Source of the DNA: JBLUOA01 sp048060095
Lineage (GTDB): Bacteria > Pseudomonadota > Alphaproteobacteria > Rhodobacterales > Rhodobacteraceae
NCBI RefSeq assembly: GCF_048060095.1
Contig: NZ_JBLUOA010000005.1
Span: 62,001-126,000, forward strand
DNA length: 64,000 nucleotides
Direction: 5' to 3'
The translations under genes were made by a program, and so were the position numbers. Under the pieces are notes generated by a model that saw nothing but the letters and a program-made list of their open reading frames with translations, did no database searches and was not told where the DNA came from. Below, in pieces: positions 1 through 9,067 of the stretch (position 1 is its first letter; every line of letters begins with the position of its first letter).

Positions 1-62
1 ACGTAATGCTCCATCGGGGCGCCGGGGGGGCTAAGCACGGGGGTGTCTTTGGGCGCTTTCAT
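1..62 (-). CDS. ABC transporter permease, second subunit (partial, N-terminus only)
   Basis: Only the first 20 codons lie in the window, reading from the ATG at 62 to the left edge (MKAPKDTPVLSPPGAPMEHY). The start overlaps the stop of the upstream permease gene as ATGA, which is the usual translational coupling in dipeptide/oligopeptide ABC operons. In such operons the gene after the DppB/OppB-type permease is normally the DppC/OppC-type permease. The visible part is a proline-rich cytoplasmic tail like those that precede the first membrane segment of DppC proteins. The assignment rests on position and coupling, because no transmembrane domain is visible. Confidence 0.6.
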   Translation of the reverse strand, partial: MKAPKDTPVLSPPGAPMEHY

Positions 63-1057
63 TTCGTGCTCCCCTCACCCAACCGGATACGCGGGTCGAG
101 AATGGCCAGCGCGATATCCGAAACCAACACCCCGACGACGGTCAAAAAGGCCAGAAACATCAGGAACGACCCGGCCAGATACATGTCCTGACTTTGCAAT
201 GCCCTGATCAACATCGGGCCGGTTGTTTCTAGCGACAGCACAATCGCGGTAACTTCGGCGCCTGAGATGATCGCGGGCAGGATCGAACCGATATCCGAGA
301 TGAAAAAGTTCAGCGCCATCCGCAGCGGATACTTCAGAAGAACCCGCGTCGGATGCAGCCCCTTGGCCCGCGCTGTCACGACATACTGCTTGTGCAGCTC
401 ATCCAGCAGGTTGGCGCGCAGCCGCCTGACCATGCCGGCGGTGCCTGCCGTGCCGATGATCAGCACCGGAATCCAGATGTGTTCCGCGATCGAGGCCGCC
501 TTTGCCCAGCTCATCGGTTGGTCGAGGTATTCCCGCGCCATCAAGCCGCCGATTGACGTCCCGAACCAGATATTGGCGAAATACATCATGGCGAGCGCCA
601 GCATGAAATTCGGCACGGCAATGCCGATCATGCCCAGAAACGTCAGCCCGTAGTCGCCCCAGCTATATTGGTGCGTCGCTGAATAAATGCCGATGGGAAA
701 GGCCAGCAACCACGTGAAAATGATCGTGACGGTCGACAGCAGGATCGTCAGCCAAAGCCGGTCCCCGACCACTTCGCTGACCGGCAGGCGGTATTCAAAC
801 GAATAGCCAAAGTCGCCTATGAAAAACCCGCCGACCCACTGAAAATAACGCACGATCATTGGCTGATCGAAGCCATAGCGCGCCTTGAGCAGTTCGATTT
901 CCGCCAGATCAGCCTCTTCGCCCATCGCCCGTAGTTCCGAGACATAGCTTTCGAAGTAATCGCCCGGCGGCAATTCGATGATCGTAAAGACCAGTATCGA
1001 AATCAGAAACAGGGTCGGGATCATTACGGCAAAGCGCCAGAGGATATAACGCAGCAT
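59..1057 (-). CDS. ABC transporter permease, DppB/OppB family
   Basis: Inner-membrane permease of a peptide/nickel/opine-type ABC importer, 332 residues, normal for the family. The N-terminus (MLRYILWRFAVMIPTLFLIS) is a classic first membrane segment. About six segments follow, and the EAA-loop region reads VTARAKGLHPTRVLLKYPLR before the last segments, which is the contact for the ATPase. Between the first two segments is an unusually acidic insert (residues about 30-60), typical of the AgpB/YejB-like branch with larger substrates. It starts 2 bp after the binding-protein stop and overlaps the next permease by 4 bp. The substrate cannot be told from sequence. Confidence 0.9.
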   Translation of the reverse strand: MLRYILWRFAVMIPTLFLISILVFTIIELPPGDYFESYVSELRAMGEEADLAEIELLKARYGFDQPMIVRYFQWVGGFFIGDFGYSFEYRLPVSEVVGDRLWLTILLSTVTIIFTWLLAFPIGIYSATHQYSWGDYGLTFLGMIGIAVPNFMLALAMMYFANIWFGTSIGGLMAREYLDQPMSWAKAASIAEHIWIPVLIIGTAGTAGMVRRLRANLLDELHKQYVVTARAKGLHPTRVLLKYPLRMALNFFISDIGSILPAIISGAEVTAIVLSLETTGPMLIRALQSQDMYLAGSFLMFLAFLTVVGVLVSDIALAILDPRIRLGEGSTK

Positions 1058-1059
1058 GA

Positions 1060-2955
1060 TCAGCCGACCTCGTCATACCAGAACGTATCAGGCATATAGG
1101 CGCCCAGATAGCTGGTTGGCGCAAAACCGTAGAGCGCTTTTTCAGGAATATTTCGCAGACGCGATGATCTGACAATGGGCTGCAAGGCGCTGTTGACCGT
1201 GCCGATGGAAAACACCTGATCGGCGTTGATCTCAAGCATCTTGTGCCAGACAACCTCACGCTGCTCGGTTGACGTCGTGCTTCGCCATTGTCGGAGCAGC
1301 GCGACGAGTTCCTGGACTTCCGGTAGATCGGGCGGCTTACCTGCGGTTTCCGCCGACATGTAATGCAAGCCCCAAACAGGCCACTGCAACTGATCGTCGG
1401 CGGTTGGTGCAAGCCCGGCTGGCGGCATGTCCGCGGTCGGCACAGCATTGTCCAAGCCCAGCCAAACGGACATCATCACATCGCCACCAACGGCCCGGCT
1501 TCGGAACACATCACGCTGGGACGTGCGGACATAAAGCCGAAGACCGACTTCGCGGAAATGGTCCGTTACAAGTTCCAGCACATCGGTTTCCAATGTGCTT
1601 TCGCCAGAGCTTTCGATGATGATCCCGGCCTGCCGCCCATCCGGCAGTTTCCGCGTTCCGTAGATGTCGCGCTCCTGAAGTCCAGCCGCGTCAAGCAGTG
1701 CATTTGCCTGCTCCGGATCATGAGTTGACCACGCGCTGGTATATTCCGGTTTGAACAGCGGACTTTCGGGCAGCACCGTGTTGGCGCTTTCGCGGGCCAG
1801 ACCGTAATACAGTACTTTGTTGATTTCGGCCCGATCAATCGCCAACGACAACGCGCGACGTATCCGAACATCTTGAAACAGCCCGCGCCAGACCGGGTCT
1901 TTGTAGTTGAGGTTGGGCAGGATAGCGACGCTTGACCCTTGCGTCCGCGTCCAGAGAGAGACCTTTTGCGGATAGATCGCCTCCGCCTGCTTTAGTAGCG
2001 TGTAGTCGGTAAAACCGATCCCAGTGACTTGTAAATCGCTTTCGCCCGTCGCTGTTTTTGCGGTGATAATCTCGGACGAGGCAACATTCAGCAGCCATCG
2101 GTCAAGATAGGGCAGTTGATTGCCCGCCTCATCAACCCGGTGGAAATAGGGATTGCGTTCAAAAACGAATTGCTCCGCCGGGGGCGCTGTGCGGGGGCGC
2201 CACGCCTCTAGCGTTGGCAGGTCCGGGTTTTCGGGGCGGTTCTGGCGGGATAGTTTGGTGTGCAGTCGCGGCCAACTATCAACGCGATGCTCTGCGGCGA
2301 AGGCCATCAGCTTGTCTTCGCTTTGATATTTCGCGTGAAACTGCTTGAGGTAAGCGGCAGGCAGCGCCAGCACCAAGGGCACCGGACCGGCAAGTTTCGG
2401 CAGGAAATGCGGTGCGGGTTTTGGCCAGGAATACCGCACCGTCAGATCGTCCAGCACCTCAAACTTCGCGACGATTCCGTCGACGATCAGATCGGTCGGC
2501 GGCCCGCCGCGACGAAGCTCTCGGTTGTTGATGACGTCGTCCCAGACATAAAGGAAATCGCTGGCGGTGAAAGGGCTACCGTCGGACCAACGGTGCCCTT
2601 CGCGCAGATGAAACGTGAATATCCGCCCCTCTTCGACGGTGTAGTGTTCAAGGATATCGGGTTGCAGGTCGAGGTTTTCGTCATACCCGACCAGCCGCGA
2701 ATAGCTGTTCATCGGCATCAGGCGAATGTCTTTCTGCCGCCCTATCAACATACGCACGGTCCCGCCCGATCGGCCGGGTGTCCGCCCCATCGCCGCCAGA
2801 TCAACAACGCGGGGATTCTTCGGCAACCGCGCAGCCATATTGGGCAAGCTGCCATCGGCGACTACATCTTGGAACAACGCCGACTCTGCCGCCCGAAGCG
2901 TGCCGGGCAGGACCGCCGACGCCAACAGGGCGAGGAGTTTGCGACGATCGATCAT
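1060..2955 (-). CDS. ABC transporter substrate-binding protein, solute-binding family 5
   Basis: Periplasmic binding protein for the adjacent importer, 631 residues, at the long end of the DppA/OppA family. The first 22 residues (MIDRRKLLALLASAVLPGTLRA) form a signal peptide with paired arginines before the hydrophobic stretch, compatible with Tat or Sec export. The family 5 signature is clear around residues 110-140 (FHLREGHRWSDGSPFTASDF), and the C-terminal lobe follows with the usual IRRALSLAIDR segment. The start overlaps the stop of the upstream ATPase gene by 4 bp (2952-2955). The placement ATPase, binding protein, permeases is one operon. Long relatives often bind oligopeptides, opines or sugar conjugates, but the ligand is unknown here. 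Confidence 0.88.
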   Translation of the reverse strand: MIDRRKLLALLASAVLPGTLRAAESALFQDVVADGSLPNMAARLPKNPRVVDLAAMGRTPGRSGGTVRMLIGRQKDIRLMPMNSYSRLVGYDENLDLQPDILEHYTVEEGRIFTFHLREGHRWSDGSPFTASDFLYVWDDVINNRELRRGGPPTDLIVDGIVAKFEVLDDLTVRYSWPKPAPHFLPKLAGPVPLVLALPAAYLKQFHAKYQSEDKLMAFAAEHRVDSWPRLHTKLSRQNRPENPDLPTLEAWRPRTAPPAEQFVFERNPYFHRVDEAGNQLPYLDRWLLNVASSEIITAKTATGESDLQVTGIGFTDYTLLKQAEAIYPQKVSLWTRTQGSSVAILPNLNYKDPVWRGLFQDVRIRRALSLAIDRAEINKVLYYGLARESANTVLPESPLFKPEYTSAWSTHDPEQANALLDAAGLQERDIYGTRKLPDGRQAGIIIESSGESTLETDVLELVTDHFREVGLRLYVRTSQRDVFRSRAVGGDVMMSVWLGLDNAVPTADMPPAGLAPTADDQLQWPVWGLHYMSAETAGKPPDLPEVQELVALLRQWRSTTSTEQREVVWHKMLEINADQVFSIGTVNSALQPIVRSSRLRNIPEKALYGFAPTSYLGAYMPDTFWYDEVG

Positions 2956-4853
2956 GCCCGCAACTCTTCAGCATCGGCAGCGGGCCGGGCCAGCACGAAA
3001 TGTCCGCCACCCAGATCGAAAAATTCCATCGCCTGACTCGCCCCGTCATCGCGAAACGCTGGCGCCCAAGCGGCGCTGGCCGTGCTGCTGGTTTCGCCAG
3101 CCGTTGCGAAATTCAACGGTCGATCCAGATCGGGATACGGGACCGCGTCCAACAACGCTTTGGTATAGGGATGAACGGGCGCGGTCATCAGCACCTCGCG
3201 CGGAGCAAGCTCCACGATTTTTCCCGCCCACATCACCGCCACGCGGTCCGCCATGTAATCCACGACGGCCAGATTGTGCGAAATAAACAAATACGTCAGA
3301 CCCAGATCAGTTTGCAGATCCTTAAGCAGATTTAGTATTTGCGCCTGCACCGAAACATCAAGCGCCGACACAGGTTCGTCGCAGACAATCAGGCTGGGGG
3401 CCAAAGCCAGCGCCCGCGCGATGCCGATACGCTGCCGCTGACCGCCCGAGAAACTATGCGGAAAACGCCGCGCCGCCGACGGCTCCAACCCGATCGCTTT
3501 TAACAGAGCAGCAACCGCGTCTTTGCGTTCTGCAACGGACCCGCGGCGATGTATGTCGAAGGGCTCACTTAGAATGCTGCCGACGGACATTCGCGGGGAC
3601 AGTGATGAAACCGGATCTTGAAACACCATCTGAATGCGGGTTCGCAGGGTCTGCAAATCGTCGTTCTTGGCATCAAGCACGCTGACCGGGCCGGTGCCAT
3701 CGCTGAACTCGACCGATCCTGAATCCGGAGTGACGGCCCGCATCAGAATCTTGCTGAGCGTGGTCTTGCCACAACCGCTTTCCCCGACAAGGCCCAGACA
3801 TTCCCCGCGCATGACATCAAAGCTGATCCCATCGACAGCAGGAACCGTTTCGGGGGCGTCAGGATCGTTCTTCCAGCCTTGCTTGCGGGTCTTGAAGGTC
3901 TTGCCGACATTGCGGACCGACAAAAGAATGTCTGGCGGATTTCCGGGGGAATCTTCCCGCACCGCCATACCTCCCAAAAGGTTTTGGTGGTCTACTTCGA
4001 TCTCGCGCAGGGGCGTCAACCGCTCTCCGTGGGGTGTATCAAAATGCGGAACCGCCGCCATCAATCCCTTCAGGTATGCGTGCTGGGGATTGCGAAAAAT
4101 CGGCTCTACCGGTCCGGCTTCCATGATTTCACCCTGATAGATAACGACGACCTCATCCGCGATATTGGCAACCACCCCCAGATCGTGGGTGATCAGCAGG
4201 ATCGCCATATTCAACCGGTCTTGCAGATCGCGCAGCAATTTCAGGATTTGCGCCTGAATGGTCACATCAAGCGCTGTCGTCGGTTCGTCCGCGATCAAAA
4301 GCGCGGGCCGGCAAATCAATGCCATCGCGATCATCGCGCGCTGCCGCATTCCGCCCGACAATTCGAAAGGATACATGTCGAACACAGAACGCGGGTTGGA
4401 AAACCCAACCATCGCCAGCATGTCCTCGCATTCCTCACGCCGCTCCGCCGGGGACAGGTTCGAATGGACACGCAGCGCTTCGCTGATCTGGTTGCCGACA
4501 GTATGCAGAACCGAGAATGAGGTCATCGGCTCTTGAAAAATCATTCCCATCCGACCCCCGCGAATGGCGCGGAACCGCCGCCCGTCCCGCGCAAGCGTCA
4601 GAAGATCGGTCGGTGTTTCGGCAGCGGGGTCATCAAACAGCACCCGCCCGGCGACCTGTGCCGTTATCGGCTGCAAGCCCATCACGGTCTGGCTGATAAC
4701 GGATTTCCCCGAACCGGATTCACCGACCAGCGCGGTTACCTTGCCGGGCAGCACGCGCAGGCTGGCATTCTTGACGGCATGGAGATGTCCGCGGACCAAC
4801 GGAAATGAGATGCTCAGGTTCTCAATTCGCAGCAGGTCGTGTCCAAGTTGCAT
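2952..4853 (-). CDS. ABC transporter ATP-binding protein, two fused ATPase domains (DppD-DppF type)
   Basis: Energises the peptide-type importer. Two complete nucleotide-binding domains are fused in one chain. The first has Walker A GESGSGKS, signature LSGGMRQR and Walker B LLIADEP. The second has Walker A GESGCGKT, signature FSGGQRQR and Walker B LIVCDEP. Each is followed by the oligopeptide-family C-terminal extension. The start at 4853 is preferred over an in-frame ATG 189 bases further upstream because AAGGAGGGG lies a good distance before it and the protein then begins directly in the domain (MQLGHDLLRIENLSISF). That gives 633 residues. It is the first gene of the operon, so the promoter should lie in 4854-5019, where a GATAAT-like box is present near 4951. 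Confidence 0.9.
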   Translation of the reverse strand: MQLGHDLLRIENLSISFPLVRGHLHAVKNASLRVLPGKVTALVGESGSGKSVISQTVMGLQPITAQVAGRVLFDDPAAETPTDLLTLARDGRRFRAIRGGRMGMIFQEPMTSFSVLHTVGNQISEALRVHSNLSPAERREECEDMLAMVGFSNPRSVFDMYPFELSGGMRQRAMIAMALICRPALLIADEPTTALDVTIQAQILKLLRDLQDRLNMAILLITHDLGVVANIADEVVVIYQGEIMEAGPVEPIFRNPQHAYLKGLMAAVPHFDTPHGERLTPLREIEVDHQNLLGGMAVREDSPGNPPDILLSVRNVGKTFKTRKQGWKNDPDAPETVPAVDGISFDVMRGECLGLVGESGCGKTTLSKILMRAVTPDSGSVEFSDGTGPVSVLDAKNDDLQTLRTRIQMVFQDPVSSLSPRMSVGSILSEPFDIHRRGSVAERKDAVAALLKAIGLEPSAARRFPHSFSGGQRQRIGIARALALAPSLIVCDEPVSALDVSVQAQILNLLKDLQTDLGLTYLFISHNLAVVDYMADRVAVMWAGKIVELAPREVLMTAPVHPYTKALLDAVPYPDLDRPLNFATAGETSSTASAAWAPAFRDDGASQAMEFFDLGGGHFVLARPAADAEELRA

Positions 4854-5019
4854 TCGTGACAGCCCCCCTCCTTGCTGCACTTCGGGACGATGGCCACCCA
4901 ATCCTGCCGAATGAAGTGACGCTAGTGCAGGAAAGGCATTCTGTCTATTATCCACCGACAAATTCACGGAAAACACGGACCGCTTGTGTTGACCAAGCGG
5001 CAACTTCCGGCAGCGCGCT

Positions 5020-6420
5020 TTAGGCCACGACGACCAAATCAACCGGGTGCGACATCCCCGGTATCGTCACCCCATCCCGTGCAGGAAGATCGGCGCGTTC
5101 ATACCCCTGTTCCCGCGCCGTTGCGTATGTGTTCTGATCCGTCAACACCCGCGTCTGCTGAAGCTTGTTGGCGTTTTCCAGCTTCGCGGCCAAATTGACG
5201 GCATTGCCGATGACGGTGAATTCAAGCCGTTGCTGCGTGCCGACAACGCCCACCGTCACACCGCCGCTGGCGACGGCAGCGCCTATCTTGAAAGCGACGG
5301 GCCAGCCAAGGTCGTGAAATTCGCTTTCCAGATCACCAATGACCTCAATCACAGAGGCCGCCGCACGCATCGCATCGGCTGCGTAGGTTTCGCTGGGATG
5401 CACAGCGCCAAACGTGGCCATGATCCCGTCGCCCATGAACTTATCAATCCGGCCATTATGGCGCAGGATTTCGGGCAGCGCCGCGCCCTGATAACGTGCC
5501 AACACCTCCATCACGATGTTGGGCGGCAATGTTTCAGCCGTATTGGTAAAGGACCGCACATCGATAAACAGGATCGCAGCATGGCGCGTTTCGCAGCGCC
5601 CGATGCTGGGCATATCATCCCCGGATGTGATCGAATTCGCGACCTCGGGCGCAAAAAACAGCTTTAGGTCTTCGGCGGCCGCGTGATGCTGGATCGAGTC
5701 AAACAGCATTTGCCGCCCACGATAAAGTGCCAGTGACAAGATGATTGTCACACCGAGAAGCGTCAGGCTCTTGTCGATCTCAGCGCCGATCAGAATTGTG
5801 TTTGAGGTGATGTAGTCGACATAATTGCGCGTGATATGCATCGAACCCATGTCCTGCATCAACGCATAGACGACCATCGCAAGCCAACCCGCCACCGATA
5901 TCAGTCCGGCCATCAAAACGAACCGCGGATCAAATCGCAATGCACGTAGGCTGATGAAAATAAACAGATAAATCATCGTTGGCGCCTTCAGGTAGAAGGC
6001 GGCGGGCTGCATATATTGAAGGTGGAATGAAAAAATCAAACCGCATAACAGCATCACGTCGACGATGATCGACAGGACCAGATACCAGCCCGGCAACGTC
6101 ACGCGGTAGGACAGGATCACCCGGAACACCGTAAACGCGAAATAGGCGGTCAACGTGATTGGCACGAAGCTCTCGCCTGATGCGCCCTCGGCCCGTGGTG
6201 CGATCATGTAAAGTGTCGCGAAGAAAACGACGATCGTAAGTTGCACCCAGCCGATCAGCCGTTCTGCCGCTGCTTCTTTTTGATCAATCTCGGCCATCAC
6301 GCGGGCCGGGATGCCGTCGCCGTTTGGTCCGCCATGCCAGATATAGCCCGCAAACGCCCCGACTGAGTTTCGCGCTTTCTCCAAATCCCTGCTCCGATTT
6401 CGTAGAATTGAGGCAGGCAT
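5020..6420 (-). CDS. Membrane-bound class III adenylate/guanylate cyclase
   Basis: Makes cAMP (or cGMP) from the nucleoside triphosphate. The start at 6420 has AAGGTGACG just upstream and yields 466 residues. A cytoplasmic N-terminus ends in the PARVMAEIDQKEAAAERLIGW segment common to this subfamily. About six membrane segments follow (residues roughly 60-230), then the cyclase domain with both metal-binding aspartates (FIDVRSFT and DKFMGDG). The transition-state pair reads VNLAAKLE: the asparagine is present but the usual arginine is lysine, and the preceding IGD reads IGN. It is divergent from a second cyclase at 6632, sharing a 211-bp intergenic region that must hold both promoters. An earlier in-frame ATG at 6453 lacks a ribosome site. 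Confidence 0.85.
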   Translation of the reverse strand: MPASILRNRSRDLEKARNSVGAFAGYIWHGGPNGDGIPARVMAEIDQKEAAAERLIGWVQLTIVVFFATLYMIAPRAEGASGESFVPITLTAYFAFTVFRVILSYRVTLPGWYLVLSIIVDVMLLCGLIFSFHLQYMQPAAFYLKAPTMIYLFIFISLRALRFDPRFVLMAGLISVAGWLAMVVYALMQDMGSMHITRNYVDYITSNTILIGAEIDKSLTLLGVTIILSLALYRGRQMLFDSIQHHAAAEDLKLFFAPEVANSITSGDDMPSIGRCETRHAAILFIDVRSFTNTAETLPPNIVMEVLARYQGAALPEILRHNGRIDKFMGDGIMATFGAVHPSETYAADAMRAAASVIEVIGDLESEFHDLGWPVAFKIGAAVASGGVTVGVVGTQQRLEFTVIGNAVNLAAKLENANKLQQTRVLTDQNTYATAREQGYERADLPARDGVTIPGMSHPVDLVVVA

Positions 6421-6631
6421 CGTCACCTTGCCGTGGAACCGTTCGGTAAGCATAGAAGGCCCGAATAGAGTTGCAAAGCCACGGGCCGTTGCGTCGGTCA
6501 ATTGCGATCTATCCGATTGTGGCCCCGGCGTGGCGCGCGCCATTGGCGCGACCCGCGACGGAGCGGCTGGCGTCCCTGCCCGTTTTAGCCATATTATCCC
6601 AACTAAATAAGGAGACTCCCAAGGTGAATCT

Positions 6632-8428
6632 GTGAAGTCGAAGTTCCGCGTGTTTACAGTCATGATGGCGTGCTTTGGCTCTCTCATCGTTGTTTCGCTT
6701 GGGCTGATCATCGCGATCAATTTTGCGACATCGGTGAACATTTTCTCACGGATGCTTGGCCAGACGGTCGTGCGCAGTGTCGAGGGGCTTGAATTGGCGC
6801 TCCAGAACCATCTGGACGCCGCCGTCAATCAGGCCGACTTCATCGTTGAGAATTTGGGGTCTGGGAACATCTCGTTCGATCGACCAGAGGTGCTGGCGAA
6901 TTTTGCATCCGGCAGCTTGGCAGCCGCGCCGCAGATCACCGGCCTGCTCGTCGCGAATGACCAAGGACGCGTTATCCGAACGCGGCGAACTAACCTCGGT
7001 AGCGCTGAGTGGGAGCTGATCGACGCCGAACCCGGCTCGCGGTTTGGTGATTTCAACGACGACATGCGCGGCCGTAAAACCGCGTTCTGGGCGGCGCCAG
7101 TCTATCAGGAGTCGCTACAGGCCGCGATATTCAGCTACCGCGTTCCCATCTGGCGCGACGACACATATGCCGGGTATGTCGCGGTTGCCATATCGACAAG
7201 AGCGTTGTCAGACTTTGTCGCAGAGCTAAGCGACCCGCCCGCTTCGCAAGTGTTCCTGCTTTATGGCGAGGATCGCGTCTTGGCACATTCCCATCTGGTG
7301 CTTCAAAACAGCATGGAATCCGTCGAACAGCCGCTCTTGTCGGTCGATGACATTCACGACCCGATCATTCAGCAGTTGGATTTCCTTCCATCAGATACTG
7401 ATTTCCTCGACCTTGAAGGGGCCGATCTGACGGAGGTGGATTTTGAGGATCAGAACTACGGCGTCGTGACAAAGCCTGTAACGACCTATGGCGAGACACC
7501 CATCATCATCGGCGCCTATTTCGACGGGTCGGGCATCGAAAGCCTGCTGATCTCGATCCTGCGGGCGATCTTGATCGGTTTGGTGATCCTGCTGGTCGGT
7601 CTGGGCGTCGTGCTGTGGCTAAGCCGCGTCATCACCCGCCCCGTGCGGCAAACGGCGGAGGTTGCGTCGGCCATCGCGGCGCTTGATTTTGAAGGCGTCG
7701 ACCCGCTGCCGCAAAACCGCATTCGGGAAATTGACGATCTGGCCACGGCGTTTAACGGGATGCTGGCCGGTTTGAAATCCTTTGGCCGCTATGTCCCGCG
7801 CAACCTTGTCCGGCAGCTGATCCGTGAAAATAGCGATGGCGCGGGGATCGAAGAACGCGAACTGACGGTGATGTTTACCGACATTGCCGGGTTCACTACC
7901 GCGTGCGAGGGGATGAGCCCGCCGGACGTGGCGGAGTTCATCAATCATCACCTGACTTTGGTGTCGAACTGCATCGAAAAAGAAGGCGGCACCATCGACA
8001 AATATATCGGTGATGCGGTCATGGCGTTCTGGGGTGCCCCGGATAGCATCGATAACCAGACATTACGGGCGGTGCGTGCCGCCGCCGCACTGCAAATCGC
8101 GCTGGCCGAGGATAATCGGAAGCGCGCCCGCGCGAACCTACCCGTTGTGCGGATCAGGATCGGAATCCATACCGGGCCACTGATCGTTGGCGATATCGGC
8201 TCCCCCGATCGGATCAATTACACTGTGATTGGTGACGTCGTGAACACGACGCAACGCCTCGAAGCGTTGGGTAAGGACGTTGATCCCGATGCGGAATCCA
8301 TCGTGTTGGTCAGCCGTCCGGTTAAGGATCGCGTTGGCGACGAAATGAAGCTGGACGAGATCGGGCAGATGAAGGTGAAAGGCCGCCAGGGCGGGGTAGA
8401 GGTCTATCGGCTGTCTGAGAACGCTTAA
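6632..8428 (+). CDS. Adenylate/guanylate cyclase with periplasmic sensor and HAMP domain
   Basis: Signal-responsive class III cyclase, 598 residues. The first membrane segment (residues about 8-32) is followed by a large periplasmic Cache-like domain (about 33-300), a second membrane segment (ILRAILIGLVILLVGLGVVLW), a HAMP linker beginning SRVITRPVRQTAEVA, and a C-terminal cyclase domain. Both metal aspartates (FTDIAGFT, DKYIGDAVMAFWG) and the Asn/Arg transition-state pair (VNTTQRLE) are intact, unlike its divergent neighbour. The start is GTG at 6632 with AAGG 7 bases upstream. A three-codon GTG ORF at 6624 overlaps this start and may be accidental. The Cache-type sensor suggests that a small periplasmic metabolite tunes cAMP synthesis; the ligand is unknown. 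Confidence 0.9.
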   Translation: MKSKFRVFTVMMACFGSLIVVSLGLIIAINFATSVNIFSRMLGQTVVRSVEGLELALQNHLDAAVNQADFIVENLGSGNISFDRPEVLANFASGSLAAAPQITGLLVANDQGRVIRTRRTNLGSAEWELIDAEPGSRFGDFNDDMRGRKTAFWAAPVYQESLQAAIFSYRVPIWRDDTYAGYVAVAISTRALSDFVAELSDPPASQVFLLYGEDRVLAHSHLVLQNSMESVEQPLLSVDDIHDPIIQQLDFLPSDTDFLDLEGADLTEVDFEDQNYGVVTKPVTTYGETPIIIGAYFDGSGIESLLISILRAILIGLVILLVGLGVVLWLSRVITRPVRQTAEVASAIAALDFEGVDPLPQNRIREIDDLATAFNGMLAGLKSFGRYVPRNLVRQLIRENSDGAGIEERELTVMFTDIAGFTTACEGMSPPDVAEFINHHLTLVSNCIEKEGGTIDKYIGDAVMAFWGAPDSIDNQTLRAVRAAAALQIALAEDNRKRARANLPVVRIRIGIHTGPLIVGDIGSPDRINYTVIGDVVNTTQRLEALGKDVDPDAESIVLVSRPVKDRVGDEMKLDEIGQMKVKGRQGGVEVYRLSENA

Positions 8429-8455
8429 ATTGGCGACGGATCAGCGATGCAGCGG

Positions 8456-9067
8456 CTATTTGATCATCGCCTTGATCCCTGCCACATGGGCCGCAGCCGC
8501 CGCACTTGCATCCGCCGAAAGGGTTGCAACCGCCTCAGCCATCTGATCGCGCTCGACGATCCGATCCACGAGTCCGTAGGCGAACGCCTCCTCTGCGGTT
8601 AGCTTTGCACCGCCCATCAAGATCATCTTGGCCCGCGCAGGACCGACCAGTGCGACAAGTCGGGCGGGGTCTGACGGCTGCGGCAGAAAGCCGAGCTTCA
8701 TGACGGGGTAGAAGAACTTCGCCCCCGGCACCGCAAGCCGCATATCACACGCCAACGCCATGCCGAACGCGCCCCCGGCCAGCGTTCCGTTCAGGGCGGC
8801 AATCGTCAGGCACGGCAAGTCCGCCATCGTTCCAGACAGCCGTTCCCAGACATCGCTGGTGGCAAGTCCCGCCCGCGCTTCGTCAAGATCGGCGCCGGCA
8901 CTGAAGACCTTTCCGACCCCCGTCAGCACCAGAACACGCGCGTCGTCGCGGGCGGCTTCGGCGATGTCGACAAGCTGTTCCAGCATAGCGCCCGTCAGCG
9001 AGTTCGCCTTGTCGAGCCTGTTCAGCGTCGCGGTCCAGACCGCACCGTCCTTTGCCAGATCAATCAA
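8456..9067 (-). CDS. Crotonase-fold protein (enoyl-CoA hydratase/isomerase family)
   Basis: Crotonase superfamily, 203 residues, about 55 shorter than typical enoyl-CoA hydratases, with a reduced C-terminal trimerization region. The oxyanion-hole region is recognisable (VFSAGADLDEA and NGTLAGGAFGMALACDMRLA). Both glutamates that activate water in true hydratases are absent: the GGCEL position reads GGAFG and the QPE position reads YPV. Hydration is therefore unlikely, and an isomerase, thioesterase-like or other crotonase reaction is more plausible. It overlaps the upstream SDR gene as ATGA (9064-9067), so the two are co-translated and may act on the same acyl-CoA or ketone substrate. Confidence 0.8.
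   Translation of the reverse strand: MIDLAKDGAVWTATLNRLDKANSLTGAMLEQLVDIAEAARDDARVLVLTGVGKVFSAGADLDEARAGLATSDVWERLSGTMADLPCLTIAALNGTLAGGAFGMALACDMRLAVPGAKFFYPVMKLGFLPQPSDPARLVALVGPARAKMILMGGAKLTAEEAFAYGLVDRIVERDQMAEAVATLSADASAAAAAHVAGIKAMIK

Noticed and set aside
6624..6635. Three-codon GTG leader ORF overlapping the start of the Cache/HAMP cyclase
   Set aside because: GGAG is suitably placed, but so short an overlap arises easily by chance. Kept only as a remark on the start codon.
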